Assembly (NCBI GenBank): GCA_944800085.1
Contig: CALYLO010000004.1
Span: forward strand, 310,001-374,000
Length of the DNA stretch: 64,000 nt
Source of the DNA: Paenibacillus melissococcoides
GTDB taxonomy: Bacteria > Bacillota > Bacilli > Paenibacillales > Paenibacillaceae
Reading direction: 5' to 3'
A model generated the notes under the pieces. It ran no database searches. It saw nothing but the letters and a program-made list of their open reading frames with translations, and was not told the origin of the DNA. Each line of letters starts with the position of its first letter. The first letter of the stretch is position 1. Both the position numbers and the translations under genes were made by a program. This document shows positions 34,330-42,544 of the stretch, piece after piece.

Positions 34330-35345
34330 AAGGAAAAAGGGTTGATCTTGAGATCCACTATGAGGACGTACATGCTTCGGCGTTGATGGGCGAATACCTG
34401 ACTGAGTTTTCATACACCGACAATTACAGCGGGAAATTTGATGACCTACAGATCACGCTGGAGGACAGCCGGCAGCTGTGGCAAGGGGATTGGAAGCCGC
34501 ATACAGGCGATGAAATCCGGGCCAAAATCCACACAAAAAACTGGCGTTGGGAAGGGGATAACCTGACGCTGCCATGCGGGAAATTTGATATCGATGAGGT
34601 GAATTTCTCCGGCCCGCCGGACGTGGTGGAAATCAAGGCGACTTCCGTTCCGTTGGATTCCTCCGGGCGCCGCGAAAAGAAAACAAAGTCCTGGGAGAAG
34701 GCGACGCTGAAGCGCATCGCGCAGGATATCGCGAACAACGCGAAGCTCACACTTGCATTCAATTTCACGCAAAATCCCAAGTATGACCGGATCGACCAGA
34801 CAGATCAGAGCGACATCGAATTTTTGGTGGAACTCTGCGCCAAGGAAGGCGCAAGCATAAAGGTGAGCAACCGGAAACTCGTTATATTCGACGAGGCGGA
34901 ATTTGAGAAGAAAAAGCCGAGTTTATATATCGTTCGCGGCAAAAGCAATGTGATGACCTATTCTTTTTCCTGGAATGCGATGGGGGCAGCGTATCGAGCA
35001 TGCCAAGTCAGCTATCAGAGCGCGAAGAAAAAGGCAAAGTATTCATACACATACACGCCGCCAGGCGCGCCGAAAGGCGGCCCGATGCTCAAAATCAACG
35101 AACGGGTAGAATCTCAGGCCGAGGCGATCCGAGTTGCCCGGAACCGATTGCGAGAAAAGAACAAGGAATTTGGAAAGGGCCGGATCACCCTCGCAGGCGA
35201 TCCACGGATGGCGGCTGGCATCACAGTGTACATCAGCGGATGGCATTCTTTTGACGGAAAATACATCATCGAAAGTGCTCGGCATATCGTTGGACGAAAC
35301 GGGTACACGACAGACATTGAAATCAGAAAGGTGTTGGGATACTGA
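34326..35345 (+). CDS. Baseplate hub protein, late control D family
   Basis: 339 aa from GTG. P2 gpD-like: IHYEDVHASALMGEYLTEFSY, then KATSVPLDSSGRREKKTKSWE and LKRIAQDIANNAKLTL, then QTDQSDIEFLVELCAKEGAS. It forms the hub under the tail tube. Overlaps gpX by 4 nt. Confidence 0.9.
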   Translation: MKGKRVDLEIHYEDVHASALMGEYLTEFSYTDNYSGKFDDLQITLEDSRQLWQGDWKPHTGDEIRAKIHTKNWRWEGDNLTLPCGKFDIDEVNFSGPPDVVEIKATSVPLDSSGRREKKTKSWEKATLKRIAQDIANNAKLTLAFNFTQNPKYDRIDQTDQSDIEFLVELCAKEGASIKVSNRKLVIFDEAEFEKKKPSLYIVRGKSNVMTYSFSWNAMGAAYRACQVSYQSAKKKAKYSYTYTPPGAPKGGPMLKINERVESQAEAIRVARNRLREKNKEFGKGRITLAGDPRMAAGITVYISGWHSFDGKYIIESARHIVGRNGYTTDIEIRKVLGY

Positions 35346-35346
35346 G

Positions 35347-35583
35347 ATGAGTAAAAGCGTGCGGGTTGGAGTTGTGTCCTCGGTATCGCCGGAGCAGTAT
35401 GCTGTACGGGTGATCTGCGAGGATGAGGATGATCTGGTGACGGACTGGCTTCCGATTCTAGTGCCGGCACTAAAGAACGTTGAGCCTACTATCCCGGATA
35501 TAGGGGATAGCGTGGTTTGTTTATTTTTGGATGACGGTGTAGAAGGGTTCTGCCTGGGATCTATCGGCGGGGGGCGTCCCTGA
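35347..35583 (+). CDS. Baseplate assembly protein V, short form
   Basis: 78 aa: VRVGVVSSVSPEQYAVRVICED then LPILVPALKN and PDIGDSVVCLFLDDG, an OB-fold like the N-terminal domain of gpV spikes. The beta-helical spike found in P2 gpV is missing, so the tip must come from another protein or this is a minimal version. Starts 1 nt after the gpD stop. Confidence 0.8.
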   Translation: MSKSVRVGVVSSVSPEQYAVRVICEDEDDLVTDWLPILVPALKNVEPTIPDIGDSVVCLFLDDGVEGFCLGSIGGGRP

Positions 35584-35987
35584 TGATGATTGGTAGCTTT
35601 GGGAAAATCAATTTCATGGTGTCAGCGCTCGGCGGCGGTAAGATCCGAACCTTCGACGACTTCAAGCGGTCCGCCTCCCCGCGTTGGGCGACTCATGAAA
35701 TAATCGGCCAGAAGCCAGTATCCCAGTTCATTGGCCCCGGGTTGGATCAGATATCATTCAGCATCCGCTTTGATGCACGATACCGGATAAACCCACGAGA
35801 GGAACTTAACGGATTGACCAGAATGGAGCGGGCAGGCGAGGTCCACAAGTTGATCGTCGGTGGGAAAGCGATCGGCGTGAATAAGTGGTACATCACGAGC
35901 CTCGAACAGGAGTGGCAGAAGATTGACAACAAGGGAATTTTGCTTGTTGCGCAGGCGGCGATCACGCTGCAGGAATATGCGAGGTGA
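35583..35987 (+). CDS. Tail protein U family
   Basis: 134 aa. P2 gpU-like: GPGLDQISFSIRFDARYRINPR and WYITSLEQEWQKIDNKG. Found next to gpX, gpD and gpV in P2-like tails. Its ATG overlaps the previous stop. Confidence 0.82.
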   Translation: MMIGSFGKINFMVSALGGGKIRTFDDFKRSASPRWATHEIIGQKPVSQFIGPGLDQISFSIRFDARYRINPREELNGLTRMERAGEVHKLIVGGKAIGVNKWYITSLEQEWQKIDNKGILLVAQAAITLQEYAR

Positions 35988-35991
35988 TAGC

Positions 35992-36330
35992 ATGAACGAA
36001 GTCGCTGGAAAAAGTGAGCCTATAGACTTTGGTGCGACAGGGCCGAATGAAGTAGCTCAAAACATCCGAACCATCCTTACCACGATTCAGGGCACGGTAC
36101 CGTTGGACCGAGGGCTCGGGATGGAAATAACGGCACTTGATACACCGATTGAATGGGCGAAGGCGCAATTGACAGCCCAAATATACGACCTGCTGCAGGA
36201 GTACGAGCCACGCGCCGAGGTGCTAGAAGTCAATTTTAAGCAGGAAGAACGGGGCGGGAAGCTCATTCCAATTGTGAGGTACCGCTTGAAAGAAGGTGAG
36301 GAAGATGACGACACAGACGAATATATTTGA
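35992..36330 (+). CDS. Baseplate protein W (GPW/gp25)
   Basis: 112 aa. NIRTILTTIQGTVPLDRGLGM is the gp25-like signature. Wedge component of the contractile baseplate, lysozyme-like fold without activity. I use the ATG at 35992; the frame upstream of it is out-of-frame gpU sequence. Confidence 0.88.
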   Translation: MNEVAGKSEPIDFGATGPNEVAQNIRTILTTIQGTVPLDRGLGMEITALDTPIEWAKAQLTAQIYDLLQEYEPRAEVLEVNFKQEERGGKLIPIVRYRLKEGEEDDDTDEYI

Positions 36331-37435
36331 GCTTCCGGACATTGAATTCGTCTCGGTTGATCCCACGAAAATCCGCAATGACATCATAACCGTATACGAG
36401 GCAATCGCAAAAAAGAAGCTATTTCCGGGTGATCCGGTGCGGCTTTTTTTGTTGTCAGTGGCCGATATCATCGTCCAACAGCGGATCGTGATCAACCAGA
36501 CCGCGAAGCAAAATCTGCTGCGCTACGCCCAGGGGGATTATCTCGATCACCTTGGGGCCATGGTCGAGACGGAGCGGCTGGAAGCAGCTCCAGCGATGAC
36601 AACGGTCCGCTTTCATTTGTCCTCCCCGCGGCCGGAAGCGGTACTGATCCCGGCAGGCATTCGGGTGAGCCCTGGCGGTGAGTTGTTCTTCGCCACGACG
36701 ACCGTCGGCGAGATCAAGTCCGGCGCGCTGTATGTGGACGTCTCTTGTCACTGTCTGACGCCCGGCCGCGCCGGAAATGACTTTATCCCGGGCCAGATCA
36801 ATACGCTGGTTGACCCGTTACCGTGGATTGACCGGATCGAAAACATCACCGAGAGCAGCGGCGGAACGGACCGGGAAGACGATGACCGATACCGCGAGCG
36901 CATCTATGCATCGCCGGAGCGCTTTTCCGTGGCGGGGCCAACCGGCGCATACGAGTATTGGGCCCGCAGCGCCCACAAGGATATCCAGGACGTGCTTGTA
37001 TGGTCCCCAGCTCCTGTAGAGGTTGAAATCCGCGTGCTGATGCAAGGCGGTGAGCTGCCAACCGAGGACATAATTAGCGCCGTAAGTGAGGCGTGCAACG
37101 ATAAGAGAGTACGGCCGCTCACAGACCGTGTGACTGTACTCGCTCCGGACGTGGTGAGCTACGACGTCGACCTGACATACTGGATCGACTCGCGAGACGC
37201 GACGGACGCGGCAGCCATTCAGGCCAAAGTACAGCAGGCCGTCACCGGGTACGTCGAATGGCAAAAGGCACGAATTGGCCGGAATATCATCCCTTCGGAG
37301 CTCATCCGCGCAGTCATGAATGCAGGGGCCCGCCGTGTGGCCGTCAAGTCACCGGCGCACACCATCATTGATAAAACGCAAGTCGCCATCGCTGGCGTGC
37401 CGAAGGTGACGTATGGAGGGCTTGAGGATGATTGA
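36305..37435 (+). CDS. Baseplate J-like protein
   Basis: 376 aa. P2 gpJ-like wedge protein: ITVYEAIAKKKLFPGDPVRLF, NQTAKQNLLRYAQGDYLDHLG and SGGTDREDDDRYRERIYASPE. It overlaps gpW by 26 nt and gpI by 8 nt. Start at 36305 has GAGG-type ribosome site within gpW. Confidence 0.92.
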   Translation: MTTQTNIFELPDIEFVSVDPTKIRNDIITVYEAIAKKKLFPGDPVRLFLLSVADIIVQQRIVINQTAKQNLLRYAQGDYLDHLGAMVETERLEAAPAMTTVRFHLSSPRPEAVLIPAGIRVSPGGELFFATTTVGEIKSGALYVDVSCHCLTPGRAGNDFIPGQINTLVDPLPWIDRIENITESSGGTDREDDDRYRERIYASPERFSVAGPTGAYEYWARSAHKDIQDVLVWSPAPVEVEIRVLMQGGELPTEDIISAVSEACNDKRVRPLTDRVTVLAPDVVSYDVDLTYWIDSRDATDAAAIQAKVQQAVTGYVEWQKARIGRNIIPSELIRAVMNAGARRVAVKSPAHTIIDKTQVAIAGVPKVTYGGLEDD

Positions 37436-37982
37436 CATCGGACGGATCCGGTTGATTGACTTGATCCCCCCGAACCTCCGGGAGGATGAAAATGTTCGCG
37501 CAGCAGCCGAGGCAATTGATTCCGAGCTGCACGCGGTGACGGAGCTCATGCCCAATGTGGCGATCCTCCACCACATCGACACACTGGATGAGGAGTGGGT
37601 AGACGAGCTGGCATGGCAATTCCACGTCGATTTCTACGATTCATCTCTTCCCCTTGAACAAAAGAGGGAACTTGTAAAAAACTCGCTTGCCTGGCACCGT
37701 CGAAAGGGCACGCCGTCGGCGGTGGCCGAGCTCATTACGACGATATTCGGCAGCGGACAGGTGAGCGAGTGGTATGAGTATGGCGGGCAACCAGGTTACT
37801 TCCGCGTGACGACATCGGACCCGTCCGCCACAAACGAGCGAGCTCAAGAATTTTACAGGGCAGTCGAATCGGTCAAGCGATTATCCGCGAAGCTTGAACA
37901 AGTGATACTTGAATCGACCGAGAAACTACAGTTATATCACGGTTCGGCCATTCTCGTAAGCGAAAATATCTTAATCAAGTAA
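37428..37982 (+). CDS. Tail protein I (gpI)
   Basis: 184 aa. LIDLIPPNLREDENVRAAAEAID, DELAWQFHVDFYD and AWHRRKGTPSAVAELITTIFG are typical of gpI, which links wedge and fibre. GGAGGG precedes 37428. Confidence 0.9.
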   Translation: MIDIGRIRLIDLIPPNLREDENVRAAAEAIDSELHAVTELMPNVAILHHIDTLDEEWVDELAWQFHVDFYDSSLPLEQKRELVKNSLAWHRRKGTPSAVAELITTIFGSGQVSEWYEYGGQPGYFRVTTSDPSATNERAQEFYRAVESVKRLSAKLEQVILESTEKLQLYHGSAILVSENILIK

Positions 37983-37995
37983 AGTAGGTGATTCA

Positions 37996-39930
37996 ATGTC
38001 ATCGTTCACCAAAGGACTGACGAATAAAGGAATTTCATTACAAGCAAAGGCGCAAGCCGGGGCAGAACTGAAGTACACGAAGATTGTTCTTGGGGATGGT
38101 TACCTTGCCGGGCAGTCGATTGCCGCGCTTACAAATGTAATAAGTCCCAAAAAGACCGCAGATATTGCCCGACTGAAAATGACCCCTCCCAATCAGGCAC
38201 GAATTGGGTTTATCTTGTCCAACCAAGACATCACGACCGGGTTTTACTTTCGGGAGCTCGGATTGTATGCGCTCGATCCCGATGAAGGGGAGATCTTGTA
38301 TTGGTACGGGAATGCGGGCGATACAGCGGATTATATTCCTCCCAAGGGTGGAAACGATGTTATCGCCAAGAATTTCGATGCGCTTGTTTTGGTGGGACAG
38401 GCTCAGAATGTTACAGCGATCATCAATGAGTCGCTCGTATATGCAACCCACGATGATGTAGCCGAAGCCCTGCAAGAGGCAAGGAAGTACACGGATGAGC
38501 AAAACAACGCAAGAATTCTTGCTCCGAAAGCATTCACGGCCGAAGACTCAGGGGATGCGTACCCCAAGGGCGTGTCCATGTTTTACCTTGATGCGGATGG
38601 CATGCAGAGCGGGTGGCCGTTTAACAATGGACAAGTTCTCACTTTTGTGACAGGAAAAAACAGAGTATCACAATTAGTATTCGAGACAAACATAGCCACA
38701 CAGCGCATCTGGACACGTAGGTGGTCGAGCTCCCAAAAGGCTTGGTCGGAGTTTCTGCAAATAGAAACTACGACCGGATCGGCGGAAAAGGTCGTTCAGG
38801 CGCTGGAGGAGGCAAAGGCATACACCGATGATAAGACAAGCAACATTGATGCCCCGGTCAAGGCGGTAAATGGTAAGACGGGTGACGTTGTGCTAACTGC
38901 GGATGATGTCGGAGCTGCACCGAAGGATCATAAGCATGATGCATCCGACATCAATTCAGGTACAATTGCTGCTGCACGGTTGCCATCTGCAACTACGGGG
39001 GCAAAGGGAATTGTGCAGTTATCGGACGCTGTGAACAGCACGTCTACGACACTGGCGGCCACAACAAACGCGGTGAAAAAGGCGTATGACGAGGCGCTAG
39101 CTGCAAAGCAATCTGGAGTTGATGCCAAGCAACAGACAGTGGACGCCATCAACTCCAAGGGAGGCAATGCGTCCACAAATGATTCATGGGCTTCTCTGGC
39201 TGCCGCAATCAGGGGTATTCGACAGGCTACAGGAAGCTTGGATGTCTCCAGTACATTCTTACGTAATTTCCGTTATGATTACGCGAGTTCGAACGGCCCT
39301 GAATATGGAAAGAAGGGATTCATCAACACCAAAAATAATTTCCTGTTTTATAAAACGTACTATGAGCATCCGTACTACAAACCACACCTTATAGAGGTTA
39401 CACCATCAGGTACGATTGTCAGTAGTATAAAGTTAGGACCAGACTTCCCGTACTATATGGGTACATGGAGAAGCCCAGGTGTTGTCGGTGACGATATCGT
39501 TGTTTACGGGCGAGAAATGCCAGGAAATGAATACACACTATATGCGTACACACATAACGGAACGCAAATTGCGGTAGTGGAGCCAGTTAATATTGACACC
39601 GTGGCATACGTAGCAGATGCTTGCAAAGACGGATCAAACACGTTTTTACTGTATTATAAGTCTCCAAGTGGAGGCCCTACAGAAATAAGGACTGTTACAC
39701 AGACCGTACTTTATCAGGTTGATAACAGCCCAAATGGATTGGCGTCGTTTGGCGCTTCCGCATTCCTCAGCAAGACCAAAATAATGCTAACGCTGTATAA
39801 TACCTCTGAAGTCTTTGGAGAAATTGTCATGCTAACAAGGAATGGGACGACATTCAGCGCTGCGCGATCTGGAGTCGGCACAGGACTTGACTACCCGGCA
39901 ACACTACTCGCTATGTACGCATACAGATAA
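37996..39930 (+). CDS. Tail fibre protein
   Basis: 644 aa. The N-terminal 150 residues match the tail-collar fibre (DUF3751) type: GAELKYTKIVLGDGYLAGQS and RELGLYALDPDEGEILYWYG. A middle section has the short fibre repeats KAVNGKTGDVVLTADDVGA and HKHDASDINSGTIAAARLP. The last 230 residues (from about STFLRNFRYDYASS) have a beta-propeller-like, Ser/Tyr/Gly-rich composition and no match I know; they should bind the host surface. Receptor-binding end of the tail. Confidence 0.88.
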   Translation: MSSFTKGLTNKGISLQAKAQAGAELKYTKIVLGDGYLAGQSIAALTNVISPKKTADIARLKMTPPNQARIGFILSNQDITTGFYFRELGLYALDPDEGEILYWYGNAGDTADYIPPKGGNDVIAKNFDALVLVGQAQNVTAIINESLVYATHDDVAEALQEARKYTDEQNNARILAPKAFTAEDSGDAYPKGVSMFYLDADGMQSGWPFNNGQVLTFVTGKNRVSQLVFETNIATQRIWTRRWSSSQKAWSEFLQIETTTGSAEKVVQALEEAKAYTDDKTSNIDAPVKAVNGKTGDVVLTADDVGAAPKDHKHDASDINSGTIAAARLPSATTGAKGIVQLSDAVNSTSTTLAATTNAVKKAYDEALAAKQSGVDAKQQTVDAINSKGGNASTNDSWASLAAAIRGIRQATGSLDVSSTFLRNFRYDYASSNGPEYGKKGFINTKNNFLFYKTYYEHPYYKPHLIEVTPSGTIVSSIKLGPDFPYYMGTWRSPGVVGDDIVVYGREMPGNEYTLYAYTHNGTQIAVVEPVNIDTVAYVADACKDGSNTFLLYYKSPSGGPTEIRTVTQTVLYQVDNSPNGLASFGASAFLSKTKIMLTLYNTSEVFGEIVMLTRNGTTFSAARSGVGTGLDYPATLLAMYAYR

Positions 39931-39947
39931 AATAGGAGGAATAAGCT

Positions 39948-40289
39948 ATGATAGGATTGAAGATTATAAACGTTGTGCCAGAGCGCAGCGGGAACTTAGA
40001 CTATAAGGGATTGGATATTAACCTATTCGTGGCGGGTTCCCAAATCTACCCTCCGGGAACACGTGACTGCTATGTCATAACAGCGCAGGTGGATATCCCG
40101 AAACATGAGGATATCCACCTTGTAACGGAGGCCGAATACGAAGCGGCATACAACGCCGAGCGGGAGCGTCAGCAAGAGCCCGGGCCGATTGAACAATTGA
40201 AGGCAGAGAACGAAGAGCTACGAAAGCAGCTTGACGCTTTGCAGTTGGCTGTAATGGGTATGATGGATACGCCGGGAGGTAATGCATAA
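39948..40289 (+). CDS. Fibre-associated protein with coiled coil
   Basis: 113 aa. Beta-rich first 70 residues (VPERSGNLDYKGLDINLFVAG), then a coiled coil (QLKAENEELRKQLDALQLAV). Position right after the fibre suggests a fibre chaperone or accessory, like XkdW-type genes. AGGAGG upstream. Confidence 0.65.
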   Translation: MIGLKIINVVPERSGNLDYKGLDINLFVAGSQIYPPGTRDCYVITAQVDIPKHEDIHLVTEAEYEAAYNAERERQQEPGPIEQLKAENEELRKQLDALQLAVMGMMDTPGGNA

Positions 40290-40432
40290 TGAAGAGCCTA
40301 TTTTTCGGATTTCTGATGGACTGCTGGAAAAAGGGATTTGCCGACGAAACGAAGCTGCAATCATACGTCCCAAAATACATTTCGAATGAAGAGTGTCAAG
40401 AAATCATAAAAACCACAGATACGACGGAATAA
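40289..40432 (+). CDS. XkdX-family protein
   Basis: 47 aa: WKKGFADETKLQSYVPKYIS is the XkdX signature. Tiny proteins of this family sit between tail fibre and lysis genes in many Firmicute phages; role unknown. TAATG overlap with the previous gene. Confidence 0.85.
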   Translation: MKSLFFGFLMDCWKKGFADETKLQSYVPKYISNEECQEIIKTTDTTE

Positions 40433-40494
40433 GCGCCATACCATAGGGTAGGCGCTATATTTATGCCCTCGGGATACCCGGGGGCTATTTCATT
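40432..40494 (+). terminator. Double hairpin at end of the tail operon
   Basis: Two adjacent stems: AGCGCC/GGCGCT (40432-40456) and GCCCTCGGG/CCCGGGGGC (40465-40473 with 40477-40485), the second followed by TATTTCATTT. Likely partial terminator or processing site ahead of the holin. Confidence 0.55.
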
Positions 40495-40510
40495 TGAGGG
40501 GGATCAACTC

Positions 40511-40924
40511 ATGGAAAGATTGGATTTAGTTTTGAAATCAGCCTTCGCGGCTGCAGGCGGGGCGGCGGCTTTTTTGTTCGGCGGCTGGCCGGCGCTGCTG
40601 CAAGTGCTCCTGATTATCGTCGCAATTGATTACGTAACGGGCGTAATGGCGGCCGGTGCTGAAGGAAAATTGAAAAGCAGCATCGGACTCATTGGCATTG
40701 CACGGAAAGTGTTTATCTTCTTCGTGGTAGCCGTGGCTCACCAGGTGGATACGGTCCTGGGCGATCAACACATGCTGCGCGACGCGGCGATTTTTTTCTA
40801 TTTGGCCAATGAGCTGCTGTCGATCATCGAGAACGGCGGCCGCCTTGGCGTGCCACTCCCGCCAGTCATAAAGCAGGCGGTCGAGGTGCTAAAGGGGAAA
40901 GGAGGCGCAGGCGGTGAGCGTTGA
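40511..40924 (+). CDS. Phage holin
   Basis: 137 aa with three to four membrane segments (AAAGGAAAFLFGGWPALLQV, VLLIIVAIDYVTGVMAAG, VFIFFVVAVAHQVDTV and DAAIFFYLANELLSI). The IDYVTGVMAAG motif is typical of the Hol44/phage holin 4 family. It permeabilises the membrane for the endolysin. GAGGGGG lies about 9 nt before 40511. Confidence 0.92.
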   Translation: MERLDLVLKSAFAAAGGAAAFLFGGWPALLQVLLIIVAIDYVTGVMAAGAEGKLKSSIGLIGIARKVFIFFVVAVAHQVDTVLGDQHMLRDAAIFFYLANELLSIIENGGRLGVPLPPVIKQAVEVLKGKGGAGGER

Positions 40925-41474
40925 TGACCAAAAACGTTGCTCACGATGCGATGAATCCAAACCAGCAAATGAATTTTACAGACAGCGACGCAGAGCAGAC
41001 GGGCTTCACCCATGGTGTAAATCGTGTTGTTCAGAGTACCGAAAGGCTAATCGTGACTCCTACAATGCGCGAGAAAGAGAACGTTGGGCGACAGACCAGC
41101 AATATAGAAATATGAGGCTTAACATTCAAAGAAAATGGATTGATAAGAACAGGGAGCATAAAAGGCTAAAGGAAAAGGAGCGCAGACTGAGAGTTCCCGA
41201 GGAATACCGCCAGCGAGCGGACCGGTATACCAATGCACATAAGGAAGAAGTGAGAATTATGGCGCGTGCACGATCATCCGTGTATCGCGCCATTTCTTCT
41301 GGGAAGCTGTATCGACCGAGCAAGTGCGAGTGGTGCGGGACTGAGTGCAAACCAGAAGCAGCGCATTACGATTATTCAAAACCGCTTGAAGTTAAGTGGC
41401 TTTGTAAGCCATGCCATGCTAAGTGGGATTACCAAGAGCCTAAAATTATGGGGAAGGTGAATTTGCATGTATAA
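40914..41474 (+). CDS. Zinc-finger HNH-type endonuclease-like protein
   Basis: 186 aa from GTG, GGAGG upstream. N-terminal zinc finger with two Cys pairs (CSRCDESKPANEFY and WCKSCCSEYR), a long basic helical middle (about 50-120), and a C-terminal HNH-like site with CEWCG, the AAHYDYSKPLEV motif and LCKPCHAKW. This layout occurs in phage endonucleases that recognise DNA and sometimes act as free-standing homing enzymes. It overlaps holin and endolysin genes, so it is part of the lysis operon. Confidence 0.75.
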   Translation: MSVDDQKRCSRCDESKPANEFYRQRRRADGLHPWCKSCCSEYRKANRDSYNARERERWATDQQYRNMRLNIQRKWIDKNREHKRLKEKERRLRVPEEYRQRADRYTNAHKEEVRIMARARSSVYRAISSGKLYRPSKCEWCGTECKPEAAHYDYSKPLEVKWLCKPCHAKWDYQEPKIMGKVNLHV

Positions 41475-42132
41475 GTATATAGTTGATCATATCCCGCGCA
41501 ATACGCCCAACAACAGGCGTCCTGGAATTGCGATGACCGCCAATACATTAACGGTTCACACGACGGGCAATCCAGATTCATCCGCCCGTAATGAACGAGG
41601 ATGGCTCACAAACCCAGAGAACGATCGAACGGCATCTTATCACATTGTTATTGACGAATACGAAGCCATAGAAGTTTTACCACTCAATGAGGTTGCGTGG
41701 CATGCTGGGGACGGCAACGGGGACGGCAATCGGCGCTCCATTGGGATTGAGATATGTGAAAGCGGGAACTACAGCAAGACGTTAGAAAACGCAGTAGACT
41801 TGATCGCAAAGATGCTGAAAGAACGCGGATGGGGAATTGACAGACTGCGCCGACATTATGATTGGTCGGGAAAGATATGTCCACGACTCATGTATGATGG
41901 GGGAAAATGGACGGCGTGGGAGCGGTTTAAACTGATGATAGAGAAGGAGCTGGAGAGAATGGAGAAACCAAAGCAGCCGGATTATGCCGGCCATTGGGCA
42001 GAGGCGTCTATCCGGCGCGTTATGGACTCGGGAATTATGAACGGTCGGGGAAACGGATTCGCGCCGAATGAACCGATTACGCGGGCAGAGATTGCTGTTG
42101 TAGTAGATCGTCTGTTGAAAAAGCAGGGGTAA
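41467..42132 (+). CDS. Endolysin: amidase with C-terminal SLH domain
   Basis: 221 aa. Residues 20-155 are an Amidase_2 (N-acetylmuramoyl-L-alanine amidase) domain: zinc ligands His in TVHTTGN and RRHYDWSGKICPR, and IGIEICESGN. Residues 165-215 form one S-layer-homology module: DYAGHWAEASIRRVMDSGIMNG then ITRAEIAVVVDRLLK. It cuts the peptide from peptidoglycan; the SLH part should hold it on pyruvylated wall polymers typical of Paenibacillus-like hosts. Confidence 0.93.
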   Translation: MYKYIVDHIPRNTPNNRRPGIAMTANTLTVHTTGNPDSSARNERGWLTNPENDRTASYHIVIDEYEAIEVLPLNEVAWHAGDGNGDGNRRSIGIEICESGNYSKTLENAVDLIAKMLKERGWGIDRLRRHYDWSGKICPRLMYDGGKWTAWERFKLMIEKELERMEKPKQPDYAGHWAEASIRRVMDSGIMNGRGNGFAPNEPITRAEIAVVVDRLLKKQG

Positions 42133-42170
42133 TATAAGGTCTGGGGCCAAGCCTACTCCCTGTTGCATGA

Positions 42171-42202
42171 TAAGAGCCGCGGGATCACTCCTGCGGCTCT
42201 TA
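42171..42202. terminator. Hairpin at end of the lysis operon
   Basis: TAAGAGCCGCGGGA (42171-42184) pairs with TCCTGCGGCTCTTA (42189-42202), one mismatch. Strong stem, poor U-tract, between convergent transcripts. Confidence 0.6.
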
Positions 42203-42289
42203 CCTAACGCGAAATGAGAGCGTGTATGCACTTACCGAAATAAAAAGAAACCTTGAAAGGTACGAAGCCAATCAAGGTTAAAGCAATTC

Positions 42290-42544
42290 TTAACTTTTGA
42301 ACTTATTTATCCAATCCATAATATCTTGTTCTACATGTAAGTATTCGTCTGGCGAGTCTTTTATATCAACTCCTGAGGTGATTTTCAAAAGCTCCCAAAC
42401 TTCTTCATCCGTTACAATGGGCTCATCTTGCATTACAATTTCGGAAGCCCAATCAGCTACTTCTTCCCTTGATAAACTGCCTTGTAAAATTGACAATAAT
42501 TTACTAATAACTTCTTCTTTTGTCGGTTGTTTCAAGTGAATCAC
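42290..42544 (-). CDS. Candidate immunity protein
   Basis: 84 aa, acidic, helical. Blocks SREEVADWASEIVMQDEPIV and DSPDEYLHVEQDIMDWI resemble small immunity proteins linked to Bacillus-group polymorphic toxins. It starts at a GTG whose GTGA overlaps the toxin stop, so the pair is translationally coupled. I infer that it neutralises the toxin in the producing cell. Confidence 0.6.
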   Translation of the reverse strand: MIHLKQPTKEEVISKLLSILQGSLSREEVADWASEIVMQDEPIVTDEEVWELLKITSGVDIKDSPDEYLHVEQDIMDWINKFKS

